DNA of 64,000 nt from Gnetum montanum (taxonomy: Eukaryota > Streptophyta > Gnetopsida > Gnetales > Gnetaceae), in the NCBI GenBank assembly GCA_015680685.1, contig MNCI01026399.1, positions 679,377-743,376 on the forward strand, in the 5' to 3' direction. The notes beneath the pieces are model-generated. The model saw only the letters and a list, made by a program, of their open reading frames with translations, did not search any database and had not been told where the DNA came from. The position numbers and the translations under genes were made by a program. Positions 42,009 to 53,992 of this stretch are shown here, one piece after another. Numbering within the stretch: position 1 is the first letter of the stretch; each line of letters starts with the position of its first letter.

Positions 42009-42810
42009 TGATGGGATGCGATATTGCATAGGTCACGATATCGAGTCGTTCCCTGCGATATCGGGTACGGGATATCGTAGCCCATCGCCTTGTCTATAAA
42101 TAAGAGGCGGCCTTCCCTTGTTTCTCCATCTAGATCTAGAACCTTAGTGAAACTCTGGTAGTTTTACCATTCCAGAGATAGAATAATTTCCATGTGCCCG
42201 TAGTAGGAGTCTCAAAGTGAACGGATCTTTATTCGAGCAAGTTGTACCTGAGCACACATTTGTGTACGAAAATAAAAATGAACTTTCTGATAAACCTTGT
42301 AGTGCATGGACTAAGCTAATTAGGATTTAATTAATGTTAAATGTTTAAATGCTTTCTTAGATAATTAATCTCTCTCAACCCTCAACTCTCCTAGTTAAGT
42401 GCATTCAGTACGACTGCTTCGAGCATGTGTGCTACGCTTGGTAACTAGTAACGAATAGCGTTTGGTAATCTCAGTAGCGTTGCACTGGTTCAGGGTGTGT
42501 ATAGTAAGTGGGAACAGATATTGATGCTAGGACGATTAAAGCTTAGTTAGTGAAAGTTAGTTACTTAGTCTCTTCACCTTTTCCTCTCTTAGCATAGGTG
42601 ATAAAAAGATAAAAGTTATAAAAATCATATACCTTAGACTTACTTAACCATACAACTGTGACAATACAATTAAGTTTGGGAAGACAACGATTGATTAACC
42701 TTAAGTGTTCCATAAGGCGCATAAGCACTTAGTCCTTGGAGTTCGACCGGATTGTGCATGTAACGCTCATATTCATATGGTAGAGTGTAGGGGTACCTTG
42801 CCACTCATCA
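42009..42810 (+). repeat. Element I 5' LTR
   Basis: An 802-bp TG..CA repeat. From the left it has the GATATC array, TATA box, a start region (GGCCTTCCCTTGTTTCTCC), AATAAAAATGAAC near 42270 as a possible poly(A) signal, a TTGGTAAC/TTGGTAATC series, and the conserved end GGGGTACCTTGCCACTCATCA shortened by one base. It matches 51106-51908 closely. Confidence 0.95.
42017..42102 (+). promoter_or_regulatory. Element I 5' LTR promoter: GATATC palindromes and TATA box
   Basis: GATATC at 42037, 42057 and 42071, plus a mutated GCGATATTGC at about 42018. The last two are 14 bp apart (joined by GGGTACGG where the consensus is GCGTACGC). TATAAATA at 42095-42102 begins 18 bp after the last palindrome, so the array sits just upstream of the core promoter. 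Transcription would start about 30 bp downstream. Confidence 0.8.
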
Positions 42811-42811
42811 T

Positions 42812-42829
42812 TGGCACCGTTGCTAGGGA
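42812..42829 (+). promoter_or_regulatory. Element I primer-binding site (tRNA-Asp type)
   Basis: TGGCACCGTTGCTAGGGA, one base after the LTR. The complement of plant tRNA-Asp 3' end is TGGCGCCGTTGCCGGGGA; the three differences are all G/C-to-A/T transitions. Confidence 0.88.
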
Positions 42830-42926
42830 CTTAGTTGTTTGTGTGCTACGTAGAACATAGGAAATCATTTACATCGTTGGGAGCTAAAACAAACCCTTAG
42901 GGTTAATCAAGAGAAAAATTAACATA

Positions 42927-44903
42927 ATGACAAACAGCACACCGAATAAAACAAAGATGTCTTCTTCTCCACACAAAAGCACTTCATCGCCTAGGACCAA
43001 CACTAGAGACAGTCGGCGACACCACACACATAACCAAAATTCGCTAGTTCCTCAACAATTCAGTGTGGTATATGTTCATCATGATGAATATATACCCGAA
43101 TTTACCTTTGTCTTTCATCAAGACGAACAACTGCGTTGAAGAGACTTGGAGGGTAACATAGTGTTGCCTCCAGATAGAGCTACCCCCAACATGCTCCTTT
43201 GTGCCCTTGCACGATTTGGCATGTCACAATTATATGCTGAGTATGTTGTGCTTGATTACAATGTAAGGGACTACCATCCCATGGAAGCGCAATGTCAACG
43301 GGACTTGTGGCAAGAGAGTTATCACACATCGTTGAAGGATAAAGGACCCCATAATGCTTCACCCGTCATAAGAGAAATTAAGGGTGGTGAACCTATTTCA
43401 ATAGGTTCTCCAAAAAATGATGTTCCCCCTCCTAACGATAGTAAGGAGGTGGTGTATCAGAACCTTTGTTTCATGATTCACAACCATGGTTTTGATTCCC
43501 ATGAACACCAAGTGTTCAATGAGGGAACACAAACACAAGATAAAGGTGAGCATTTTGATCATCATCATGATCGGGGTCGAGATCACCGAAGGGAAGGTAG
43601 GAAACATTGTCATGGTGATGGTTCTCCTTCCTCTTCCCCTTCATCGCAACATTCACCCTCTCCTTCTAGATCTAGAAACAGTCACAAAGAGCCCAACCAT
43701 GAGGATAAGGGTAAGGATAAGCAAAATGAGAACCCTTGATGAGAGAGTCGAAAGCGAGGACGAGGGCACTCTAGGGAATCAAGGCATGGAAGAAGGGAAA
43801 GTAGGGAACCATGTAGGCATCATAGATGCCATGAGAGAAATGACAACGAAGAACCCCTACTAGCAACCTGGAGCATGTTAGACATTACGGAGGCCATTAG
43901 AATACCTACAAGGCACCAAAAAGATAGCCGTATCAAGAGACTAGACATGAATAATATCCCATGATTTGAGGGGGGATACAACTCTATTCTGAAGATTCAC
44001 TTACAGGCATTTCATGATGTCTGCGCCTTGCAGAACATTGAAAATGAGTGAAAAAAATTAAAGTTTTTCCCAAGGACACTCATAAAAGAAGCAGAAAGTT
44101 GGTATCGGTCCTTAGAACCAAAAACCATTAGGAGGTGGAGTACGATGCTAGAACTGTTTAATGATAAATATCAGACGTACTCCCAAGTGTCCAACTTACA
44201 AAAATAGATCCAAGGATGGAAGCAGGGAACTCATGAATCCTTGGATGCTACAATGGACCGATATTATGCATTACTACATCGTTGCCCGGGCCATGGTTAT
44301 GCACAACGGGATCAACTACGCCATCTCGTAGATGGGCCAAGACATGAAACCAGGAGAACCCTTGGGACGTATGCCCAAGGGAGATTATTTGAACTTAGAT
44401 CCCATGAGATTTATAGATTGTTGGAGTAAGTAGCTAAGGAAGAAGGAGAGCTATGTAAGAGAGAAAGCACAAAAGAATATAACTACGATCCTTCCCTCTG
44501 AAAGAGGGGAGTAAGATTCTGTGGGGAGGAGGATGAGTCACCACTCGAAGAGTTGGTGAGTAGGAAAACCTTACCACTTTAGAAATTAACAACAGAAGTG
44601 TTGGCTAAGGTAGATCAAATGTGGGACTCCTTAGATAGTAGATTTGAAATTGTTTTAAAAATCATAGAGGAGTCTAAGGAGCGAAGTAGTGACCATGATA
44701 AGAAAAAGAAGAGGGATTTGGACCATGCACGTAACAAAGGTAAGGGTAAAATAGCTATCACTAAAGAGGTTGTGGATTCAGACACAAACAATGACGATGG
44801 ATGTGAGATCTGCCAATATGACCATCCTAAGGGATGTTGCCCAATAATCTCACATCTACAAGAGTCTGGGGTGTATGCACTCAACCCAAGACTTAACAAA
44901 TGA
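42927..44903 (+). pseudogene. Element I gag (broken)
   Basis: Segments read in order. MTNSTPNKTKMSSSPHKSTS is the start at 42927, with a stop at 43137. 43146-43739 is a His/Ser/Arg-rich region (HDRGRDHRREGRKH). A capsid part follows at about 43900-44430 (ESLDATMDRYYALLHRCPGH, RRTLGTYAQGRLFELRSHE) with several stops. A coiled tail (44598-44903) ends in a zinc-knuckle-like C-E-I-C-Q-Y-D-H-P-K-G-C-C. The same knuckle occurs in element O. Gag would assemble particles. Confidence 0.85.
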
Positions 44904-45500
44904 CAAGCACCCCATCGGTTACCTTATCCTCAAGGTAACCCAAGGCAATTCCACCAACTGTTAACGTATTATCCAAGTGGAACTCTGTCACAACCTATGG
45001 AACAACACCAGCAGTGGCAATACCCATAGTCATGGGGGATGCCTCCATCAAGGCAACAATACCCTTACTAGAAACTGGACCCATATGGCTATTACGTGCA
45101 GCAGCCAATCTCTCCAAGTGACTCTGTTGGTCACGTGACCCCACAACATCGCTACCAAGCTCGAGAGTATTATAAGACTCCTTCTCCTAAGAGAGATACA
45201 CCACATGCATACCATCCTCCAAATCCACCTGTAACTCTTACACCGATAGCTCGACCACTCCAGCAATGCAAGGGGTATTCCCCACTCAACCGCAACAACC
45301 CAATGTCACGAGGGCTTCAAATCCTCAAACTGCAATTGGTTTTAACAATCTTATGCCAAAAAGACCCTTCTTTAGAACCAAAAATACAACTAAGCCCTCA
45401 CCATCACAAGCGGTTGAACATTTAAACACCTCTATACCAAATAAAGTTTTGGGACCTCCTTCAAACCAAAAATAGAGTTCAACACACACAGTTTTGTTAA
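44904..45500 (+). other. Element I gag-protease linker, Pro/Gln-rich
   Basis: Open in parts: TPHAYHPPNPPVTLTPIARP, and a FFRTKNTTKPSPSQAVEHL segment (45266-45475). Low-complexity, proline- and glutamine-rich, without catalytic motifs. The corresponding place in element O is the insertion site of I. Confidence 0.6.
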
Positions 45501-45584
45501 CACATACCGTCACTGACTAGATCAAGGTGGGCCACCTTCCCAGGAAATTCTCTCATCCTGGAAGTCCTCTAATCTACCTCTAAG

Positions 45585-46291
45585 TTGCTAGGAATGAACC
45601 ATGTAAAGCTCTTCTGGACTCAGGTTCCAGAGTCAACTTAATATCACAAAATATGTACAAAGCCTGGAACCTGCCTCCACTAAGGAAGAGTAATATTTGA
45701 CTAGAGCTGGTTGACCAGTCCATCATTATCCCTTTGGGACTGGTGGAGGACATCGTTACCACTATGAGTGGTTGGTCATATCCAACTGATTTCCCAGTGA
45801 TACAAGTAAACAACGGTAAGGGGGACTTCCCAATAATAATGGGAAGAGCATGGCTAAGCACTATAGATGCATGCCTAGAGATCCGTGATCTTTCCCTGGA
45901 AATATCCAAGAAGAACCCTTTTGGAAAGATTGAGAAGAAAAAAATTCCATGCATCACATACAGTGACACAGGGTGCCATTGCGTGCAGAAATCATGGGTT
46001 ATGCGAAGTTTAGCATTGCCTGCATGTGATCAATGTGCACAAGAAATTAATTTACAAAGGTGCCTGTATGCTGCAGCCACACAACAAGAGGACACCTTGT
46101 GGTTGATGGCTGATCAAGAGAGTAATTCGATAACATGCATGGAATTAACTAAGGGAATAACTAGTGCTTACATTGCAAGCACAGACACACTTGACCAAGT
46201 CCGTTGCCAACTTCCAAACCTTAGCTCGAAAACATCAACTAGGAGAAGTTGGAAATTCCTGAGAGATTTAAATAAGAGCCCCTTGATCTAA
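45585..46291 (+). pseudogene. Element I aspartic protease
   Basis: ALLDSGSRVNLIS near 45610 carries an intact catalytic D-S-G. A stop (TGA) near 45700 splits it. 45734-46291 continues with LVEDIVTTMSGWSYPTDFPV and FPIIMGRAWLSTIDACLEI, the flap and I-M-G-R-x-W motifs of the gypsy protease, then a linker toward RT. Confidence 0.88.
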
Positions 46292-46296
46292 AACCA

Positions 46297-47395
46297 TTGC
46301 CCACTAGTCTGGAGTATATGACCCTTGAAAATGGAAAACCGGTAATCATCAACGCAAAACTTGTTCCCAACCAAAAAGAAAGATTGTTGAATGTGATAAA
46401 CAAGTGGTCAAAAGCCTTTGCTTGGTCATATCCTGAGTTAATCGACATAGATCCTAGGATATGCCAGCATAGGATTTACACGGACCCCTCCATGAAACCT
46501 CGAAAATAACCACAAAGGTGATTGAACCCAAAATTGAAACAAATAGTAAAAGAAGAGATAGAATAGCTTCTTAAGGCTGGGTTCATATATCCCATTACTG
46601 ATAGTGAATGGGTTAGTTCTCTAGTAATTATGCCTAATAAGGGAGGTAAATGGAGTGTGTATAGATTTTAGGCTGCTAAACATGACAACATTCAAGGATC
46701 ATTTCCCGTTGCCATTCGTTGACCAAGTCTTAGACACTATAACAGGGCATCGCTATTATAGTTTTCTGGATGGGTATAGTGGATATAATCAAATATGAAT
46801 AGCACCAAAAGATCAAGCCAAAAAAACATTCACTAGTCCTTGGGGAACGTTCGCATATAAGAAAATGCCATTTGGCTTCTGTAATGCCCCTGCCATGTTT
46901 CAACATTTAGTTTTGAGAATATTTCAATAGCAGATAGGAAACGGAGTAGAAGTCTTCATGGATGACTTCTCCACTTATGGGATAAGCTTTGATCAAGCCC
47001 TGGACCGACTAGAGCAAGTGCTAAAATGATGTGTAGAAACCAACTTAAGGCTCAACTGGTAGAAAAGCCATTTGATGGTCCAACAAGGCATAGTACTTGG
47101 GCATAAAATTTCACATTCAGGAATAGAGGTGGACCCAGAGAAAGTTAGGGTCATCCAAGGAATCACCCGACAACCGAAAACTGTGAAAGACATTCGATCA
47201 TTCCTTGGACACACTGGCTACTATCGAAGATTCATTGAGAACTTCTCCAAGATTGCTAAACCGTTGGTAGAACTGACGACAAAGGATGCACCATTTAAAT
47301 GGACCAGGGAATGTGAACGAGCATTCCAAACTTTGAAACAAAGGCTTGTAGAAACTCCCATTCTACAAGTCCCTGACTAGTCCAGGCCATTCCAT
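46297..47395 (+). pseudogene. Element I reverse transcriptase
   Basis: The pre-RT segment (KWSKAFAWSYPELIDIDPRI) is followed by LLKAGFIYPITDSEWVSSLV, the palm (HRYYSFLDGYSGYNQI, FGFCNAPAMFQHL) and an intact catalytic box V-F-M-D-D-F-S. Stops replace likely Arg and Gln codons: TGA at 46796-46798 in the palm, TAG in R-I-F-Q-x-Q, and TGA and TAG near 47025-47061. The open connection 47072-47380 reads DIRSFLGHTGYYRRFIENFS. A single-base frame change sits near 46690. Confidence 0.9.
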
Positions 47396-48040
47396 ATAAT
47401 GATTGATGCATCCAATTATGCCTTAGGAGTCGTACTGACATAATTAGATGAACAAAAATGCCCTTATTACATTCACTGTGCAAGTAAGAGCATCGTCGGT
47501 GCACAACTAAACTATACAACTACAGATAAAGAATTAATGGCTGTAGTGTTTTCACTAGACAAATTTATGCACTATGTGTTAGGCTACAAAGTGTACATTC
47601 ATATGGATCATAGTGTAGTTAGGTTCCTCATGAATAAGCCAACGGTTAGTCCTCGTATCATACATTGGCTGGTAATCCTACAGGAGTTTGATCTAACGAT
47701 GATAGATCGAAAGGGCACCGAGAATGTAGTTGCAGATCATTTATCTTGGTTGCACTGGGACAACAAAGAGGATGAATACGCCATATCTGATCATTTTCCT
47801 GACGAGAGACTCTTTGCCTGTGTAGTGAATAACCAACCCATGGGAACAAATTGGTACAATAGCATTCTCACCTATCTCCTTTCGCAACAAACACCACAGG
47901 GGTTGAACTTTAGGAAGAAACAACAGTTTCTTCATAGAACCAAGTACTTCATGGAGATCAAAGGACAACTTTACAAAGTCTGTCCTGATAGCTTGGTTCG
48001 ATGGTGTGTGCCCGATGTGGACCAACTAAGAGTTCTCTAG
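47396..48040 (+). pseudogene. Element I RNase H and pre-integrase
   Basis: IMIDASNYALGVVLT holds the first Asp; TTTDKELMAVVFSLDKF the Glu; IHMDHSVVRFLMNKP the next Asp; and VADHLSWL the last region. The open part 47537-48040 then runs into the pre-integrase stretch (YFMEIKGQLYKVCPDSLVRW). Stops (TAG, TAA) at 47380 and 47441. Confidence 0.88.
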
Positions 48041-49072
48041 GATGCTCATGAGGGCCCTTGTGGGGGTCAATATGCAGGGAGATGAACGACTATTAAGATC
48101 CTGCTTGTAGGATATTACTAGCCAACACTATTTCAAGATGCCCATCATTTTGTCCAATCCTGTGAGCGCTATCAATGTGATGGTGGAATGACTGCTAGAA
48201 TGGAGGGTCCACAACAATGGATTCAACCTTTGTAACCCTTCGACATTTTGGGAATAGACTTTATGGGGCCCATTATACCAATGTCCAATGGAAAAGCTTA
48301 TATCATTATCACTGTTGACTATCTAACAAAATGGGTTGAAGCAGCTTCTGTAACAGACTGCACATCATCTACAACTGCACGATTTGTACAACAACAAGTT
48401 GTAAATAGGTTTGGTGTGCCGCGTGCACTTATCTTGGATAATGGAACGCATTTCACAGGTGCCACCTTTCAAAAATTGATGCAACGCCTAGGGGTCGAGC
48501 ATAAATTAACTACACCTTATCACCCCCAAGCTAATGGCCAAGCCAAGGTCACTAATCGGGAGATTACCAGACTATTAACAAGGACAATTAGCAAATATAG
48601 GCGAGATTGGAGCACTAAATTGAACGATGCTCTCTAGGCATACCGCTCCACTTGGAAACTCCCTACAGGCTACTCTCCCTATGAGTTAGTGTATGGAAAA
48701 CTCCCAAAGCTTCCAATTCAAACCAAGCTTCGTACACTATCCACGGCATGTGACCTCCACCTTGACCTTGATCTAGCACAAAAACAAAGATTGGAAACTC
48801 TAAACGTGCTAGATGAAAATCGATTGGTTGCCCTGTCATCAAATGAGTTACACAAGGCACATAACAAACAACGTCATGACTTAAAAATTCAAAAGGTTAA
48901 GTATCAACCAGGAGATAAGGTCTTTTACTGGAACCCCACACATGTGCCCCAACACACGAAATTTCAAACATTGTGGAAAGGACCTTACATCATTCACACA
49001 ACCTTTTCCTCAAGAGCCATGACCATATACAAACCTAAAAACCCTGATAAGAGATTATTGGTCAATGTGTAA
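48041..49072 (+). pseudogene. Element I integrase (third catalytic residue lost)
   Basis: The zinc region has H-E-G-P-C-G-G-Q-Y and C-E-R-Y-Q-C with stops. The open core 48248-48637 reads MGIDFMGPIIPMSNG (Asp 1) and ALILDNGTHFTGATF (Asp 2). At the third block, H-P-Q-A-N-G-Q-A-K-V-T-N-R-E, Lys (codon AAG, 48545-48547) stands where the catalytic Glu is expected. A TAG at 48635 splits the core from the C-terminal part 48689-49072 (VKYQPGDKVFYWNPTH, WKGPYIIHT), which ends at the polyprotein stop. Confidence 0.9.
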
Positions 49073-49233
49073 CAAACCAAACCCTTCCATGAACTTAGAA
49101 TAGTTGGTGCACATCATACCTCTGAGAGAGGATGACCTCGCTCCTTATTTCAGATCCCTCCCTTTCAATTCAGTCATGAGGGAGATGGCCACCTATGCTG
49201 ATCATTTGAGGCCCACAGTTATTTTAAAATTAT

Positions 49234-49287
49234 TGTTTTACACATTTTTGTTTTGCACATTTTTGTTTTATACATTTTTGTTTTACA
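49234..49287. repeat. 15-bp minisatellite
   Basis: About 3.5 copies of ACATTTTTGTTTT(G/A/A)(C/T/C), starting at 49242, 49257 and 49272. Confidence 0.9.
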
Positions 49288-51092
49288 AATTTCTTTAACT
49301 TTTCTTATTTTTTGTTTTACAACATCGTTTATACTTTTTCATTTCTTCGTGTGTTTCATTACTTTGTTTGATTCGTCACTTAATAAGTGCTCCAAAGATG
49401 GTATGAACTGTATTCCATTGATTGCTAATGTTTGGTTTTTACCTTTAAGTTATGATGTTGATACTAAGATATGGTTCTTTTGATATAACAGGCAATGAGT
49501 CCACATCACCCATGTATCCATAAATTTCTATGGTCTCTCTTAGGTTGGAACTGTACAGTCCCTTTCCCAATAATAAGAACTATCAACAAATTGGTGACTA
49601 GGTATTTCTGAAACTAAAGAAGAACTCAAGGATTGAAAAGGGTGTGACTTCAAGGGGATTTGATGCACTTGTGTTGGCTATTCTCTTGGGTGCTTGGATG
49701 TTTTCTTCTTGAGTTTTTCTTACTATTCTGATGTTGCCACATTATTAGGAAGCTGAGCAAATAAAAATAACAAAGTCTTTGCATGGTGTGGTTCTCACGT
49801 ATAAACATAAAAAAAAAACAATGAGAATTCAAAGCACACCCCTTAGAAGAAATAATCATTTGGGCTACAAGCACCGGTTATGGAACTAAGATAAACATGT
49901 TTCCTCTAACTAAGGACTTTCTCACTTCCTACTTTCTCCTCTTTCGTTTCGTCGGAATGGTGGTGGCTCTTTGGCAAAGACATTCTTGTTGCTTCAAGTG
50001 GATAGATTGGCCAAATGTTTGTGAAGTCATTGGATGTGGATTGTTTGAGACTAGATTTGGAATGAGATCTACTAAGTCACATTAACCATTAATACATAAG
50101 GGGATGTACACCACCTTGTTCTTGGGATTCCATTCCATTATCTTCTCTCCATCTTTCTCTCCATTATTCACCTCATTTCCGGTTGTATCAGTAGTCTATA
50201 TTTTGGTTGATGCATTGTTTTCTTTTCGGTAAACTCTTGTGGTTAAGACTTTAACTCTTGCTTCCAAATGAAATTTCTAGAGCCTATGGACTCTTTGAAT
50301 GTGGGATTGTCAGGGCATTAAGGGCATGAGCCTACTTTGGGGAGGACCCACTGGCATTGCTATTTGGTGCATCCGTTAATTTCTTTCCCTTAAACATTTC
50401 CACAATCAGCATTTATTTTGTTCATTTCCATCTTTAACATCCATTTTATTGGTGTGGCCGTTGTTTCTTTTTCTGCATCTTTCATATTCCTTATATTTTT
50501 CTATTCTATCACTATCGGAGGTTCACTCTTAGTCATGGGGGTCCTAGTCCAATTTTTTCGATTTTCTCCTAACCCCTACACCTTGGGTAGTCACAAGTAT
50601 TATATCTCTAGATTCATATAAGCCATATCACAACTCAGCCAATGGACCTTACACTGAAGTAAGGTATCAATTGCATTATGATTCATTTACCCTTGCTAAT
50701 ATAAGAATTGTGTTGTGTGTGCATATGGCAATCATACAACAATAGATTGGATCTGGAGGGAACACTTAGAATGGACTGGTGCTGAAGCAGTTATGCAAGG
50801 AACGAGATTGATGGCACGCTTATGGATGGACAACGAAAGGTGCAATATTGGCGTTGGCAGTAGCAGACTTCTTCTTTTCTCTCTCTCTTCTCTCTTCTCT
50901 ATTAGCTGCCAAATAAGGCTGGATGTCAATTATGTATAGTGTTCACTCTTGTTGTCATGAACACTAGATTTTGCCATGTATTGTAATGATGATCCGTTCA
51001 CATGTCATCCCATTCACCATTAGTTCCATTCAAGTTAATAATCCCATACCTTCCCAATATTTTGTAAGGAACTCAAGGACAAGTTTTTATTC

Positions 51093-51105
51093 AGTCATGG
51101 GGGTA
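51093..51105 (+). other. Element I polypurine tract
   Basis: AGTCATGGGGGTA lies directly before the 3' LTR. The same AGTCGTGGGGGTA lies before the E2 3' LTR on the minus strand. Confidence 0.75.
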
Positions 51106-51908
51106 TGATGGGACGCGATATCGCATAGGGCGCGATATCGAGTCATTCCCTGGGATATCGCGTACGCGATATCGCAGCCCGTCGCCTTGTCTATAAATAA
51201 AAGGTGGCCTTCCCTTGTTTCTCCATCTAGATCTAGACCCTTAGTGACACTCTAGTAGTTTTGCCATTCTAGAGATAGAATAATTTCCATGTGCCCGTAG
51301 TAGGAGTCTTAAAGTGAATGGATCTTTATTCGAGCAAATTGTACCTGAGCACACATTTGTGTATGGAAATAAAGATGAACTTTCTGATAAACCTTGCGGT
51401 GCATGGACTAAGCTAATTAGGATTTAATTAATGTTAAATGTTTAAATGCTTTCTTAGATAATTAATCTCTCTCAACCCTCAACTCTCCTAGTTAAGTGCA
51501 TTCAATACGACCGCTTCGAGCACATGTGCTACGCTTGGTAACCTAGTAACGAATAGCGTTTGGTAATCCCAGTAGCGTTGCACTAGTTCAGGGTGTATAC
51601 GGTAAGTTGGAATGGATACTGATGCTAGGACAATTAAAGCTTAGTTAGTGAAAGTTAGTTACTTAGTCTCTTCACCCTTTCCTCTCTTAGCATAGGCGAT
51701 AAAAAGATAAAAGTTATAAAAATCACATACCTCAAACTTACTTAACCATACAACCATGACAATACAAGTAAGTCTGGGAAGACAATGATTGATTAACCTT
51801 AAGTATTCCATAAGGTGCGTAAGCACTTAGTCCTTGGAGTTCGACCAGATCGTGCATGTAACACTCGTATTCGTATGGTTGAGTGTAGAGGTACCTTACC
51901 ACTCATCA
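51106..51908 (+). repeat. Element I 3' LTR
   Basis: An 803-bp partner of the 5' LTR. Its palindrome array is better preserved than in the 5' copy: GCGATATCGC is intact where the 5' LTR has GCGATATTGC. Confidence 0.95.
51113..51199 (+). promoter_or_regulatory. Element I 3' LTR promoter: four GATATC palindromes and TATA box
   Basis: GATATC at 51117, 51134, 51154 and 51168, the last pair 14 bp apart through GCGTACGC. TATAAATA at 51192-51199 again begins 18 bp after the last palindrome. Confidence 0.82.
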
Positions 51909-51913
51909 ACTGT
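51909..51913. repeat. Target duplication ACTGT, right copy (element I)
   Basis: ACTGT directly after ...CACTCATCA; element O reading resumes here. Confidence 0.95.
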
Positions 51914-53955
51914 CATGCTCACATAGATAATTACATACTAGATTAAAGTAGGAGAATCTTCTACGAAGAGAACAAATCCTAGAAGTCCCTTAGTTTACCT
52001 TCAAATAGTAGGACATGAACCATGCAAAGCTCTCTTATATTATAGGTAAGGAGTAAACCTAATTTCACAAGACATGTATAATTCCTAGAACCTATCCCTA
52101 CTTAAGAAGAGCAACATTCAATTAGAGCTTGTAGACCAGTTCATTACTGTTTGACTTAGATAGAAGATTGCTACCATTAGTGGCTAGTCCTATCCTGGTA
52201 ACTTTTAAGACATCCATGTGGGAAAGGAAAAAGGGGAATTCCCCATAATTTTGAGAAGAGTATGACCTAGCACTATAGATGTTAAGCTTGGGATTGGAGA
52301 TTTGTCCTTAGAAATGTCCAAGGAAGATGAAACTGGAATCATTTAAAGTCATAGAGTTTCATGTATTGCATACAACAATAATGAGTACAATTGTGTTTAG
52401 GAAATTTTAGCCATCAAAGATAATGCCATCACAACATGCAATGGATGTATAAAAGACGTGTATACCAAAATGCCTATATGTAGTTGCCACTCAATAAGAA
52501 GATATCTAGTGGTTGATAACTGAAGAGAAAACCAAATCCAATATGTGCATGGAACCAACAAATAAAATCACAAGTACCTATATGAAAGAAATTAACAAGT
52601 TAGAATAGTTGAAAAAATAACCCTCTCATATTGAATCACATCAAGAGAAAGATATTGAATGAGAAATATTAGAGATACAAAAGACAAATGAACTAGAACC
52701 CTTAGAATTGAATGCCCTATCGAATACACTTGAATATGCCTTTCTAAATAATAAGAAATAAGCAATTATCAATGCTACACTTGACAAAAACAAAAGAGAA
52801 AATTATTGGAAATGATAAATAAATGACCAACTACATCTGCATGGTCTTATTACGAGATTACTAGAATTGATCCCTGCATCTACCAACATTGAATCTATAT
52901 AGATCTAGTTGTCAAACCATGCCGCCAACCTCAAAGAAGGTTGAACCCAAAGCTTAAGGAAGTTAGTAAGTAAGAGCTAGAAAAACTGTTGAAAGGAGGA
53001 TTCATCAACCCAATAGTAGATAGTGAATGGATTCGCTCATTAGTCATTGTACCAAAGAAAGGTGGAAAGTGAAGGGTTTGTATTGATTTCAAATTGTTAA
53101 ACATGATGATACTTAAGGACTATTTTCCTCTTCTATTTGTTGACCAAGTTCTGGATACCATAGCAAGACAATAGCATTACATCTTTCTAGATGACTATAG
53201 TGGATACAATCAAATCTACATTACATAAGAAAACCAGGAAAAGACCATGTTCACCAATCCATGGGGAACATTTTGATATAAGTAGATGTCCTTTGGCATG
53301 TGTAATGCACAAAATATATTTTAGAGACTTGTGCTTAGCATCTTTCAAAAGAAAATTGGCAATGGAGTTGATGTCTTTATGGATAACTTCTCCATATATG
53401 GGAGAGATTTTAAATAAGCCATGGACCATTTAGATCAAGTACTGAAAAGATGTTTAGAAACCAATCTAAAGCATAATTGGCAGAAAAGCCATTTAATGGT
53501 TCACTATGGTATCGTTCTAGGATACAAAGTATCTCACAAGGGAATAGAGTTAGATTCAGAAAATATTAGAGTCATCCACACAATCACTTAGGGGCCATAA
53601 ACTATTAAAGATGTCAGATCATTTCTTAGTCATACAAGATACTATAGAAGATACATTGAAAATTTTATAAAGATTGTGAAATCACTGGTGGAACTAAGAA
53701 AGATGCATCATTTCTATGGATAGAGTAATGTGAGAAAGCATTTAGGACCTTAAAATAGACATTAATTAAGACACCAATCCTTTGAGCTCTAGATTAGTCA
53801 AAGTCTTTCCACCTTATGATAGATGCTTCAAACTATGTACTAGGAGCAATATTGACTCAACTAGATGAGTAGAAAAGAACCTATTATATACATTGCACTA
53901 GTCAAAGCATTACCAAGGCACAACTTAACTACACCACAATAGCAAAGGAGCTAAT
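51914..53955 (+). pseudogene. Element O protease, RT and RNase H start
   Basis: Resumes element O after I. Protease text (GHEPCKALLY) begins near 52000. RT blocks follow from about 52980 (LLKGGFINPIVDSEWIRSLV, VCIDFKLLNM, FVDQVLDTIA, DDYSGYNQIYI). The catalytic box reads F-M-D-N-F-S, so the second Asp is Asn. The connection (RSFLSHTRYYRRYIENFIK) and RNase H (MIDASNYVLGAILTQLDE, LNYTTIAKEL) reach 53955, where the sequence switches abruptly to G3. Confidence 0.85.
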
Positions 53956-53992
53956 TGAAACACCATCAAATTTGGACTTTGGCATCCCGAGC

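Larger units (their letters stand above)
49073..51105 (+). other. Element I post-integrase spacer (2 kb, non-coding)
   Basis: No gene recognised. It holds a 15-bp minisatellite near its start (49234-49287), a pyrimidine-rich run (about 50870-50905), and ends at the polypurine tract. In relative E2 the same interval is longer and holds an extra gene (59446-61880). Short open stretches here show no similarity I can see to that gene. Confidence 0.7.
42009..51908 (+). mobile_element. Structurally complete tRNA-Asp-primed gypsy element I (Athila/Tat-like)
   Basis: A 9.9-kb element with closely matching 0.8-kb LTRs, ACTGT target duplication, tRNA-Asp-type primer site, polypurine tract, and domains in order gag, protease, RT, RNase H, integrase. 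A 2-kb non-coding stretch lies between integrase and the 3' LTR. That arrangement and primer type fit the Athila/Tat side of plant Ty3/gypsy; no chromodomain is seen. Stops and a lost integrase Glu show it is inactive although structure is whole. It inserted into the gag-protease linker of its own older relative O. Confidence 0.93.
38422..53955 (+). mobile_element. Old tRNA-Asp-type gypsy element O, split by element I
   Basis: A decayed + strand relative of element I. Its 5' LTR (38422-39310), primer site and gag lie left of element I, and protease, RT and RNase H start lie right of it (51914-53955). The two halves fit: gag linker text stops at 42003 and protease text begins after 51913. Its right end is cut at 53955 by element G3, so integrase and 3' LTR are absent here. 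High stop density shows it is older than I. Confidence 0.88.

Noticed and set aside
53187-53433. Two overlapping 80-codon frames on opposite strands
   Set aside because: They are shadows of the element O reverse transcriptase, whose true frame carries the RT motifs.
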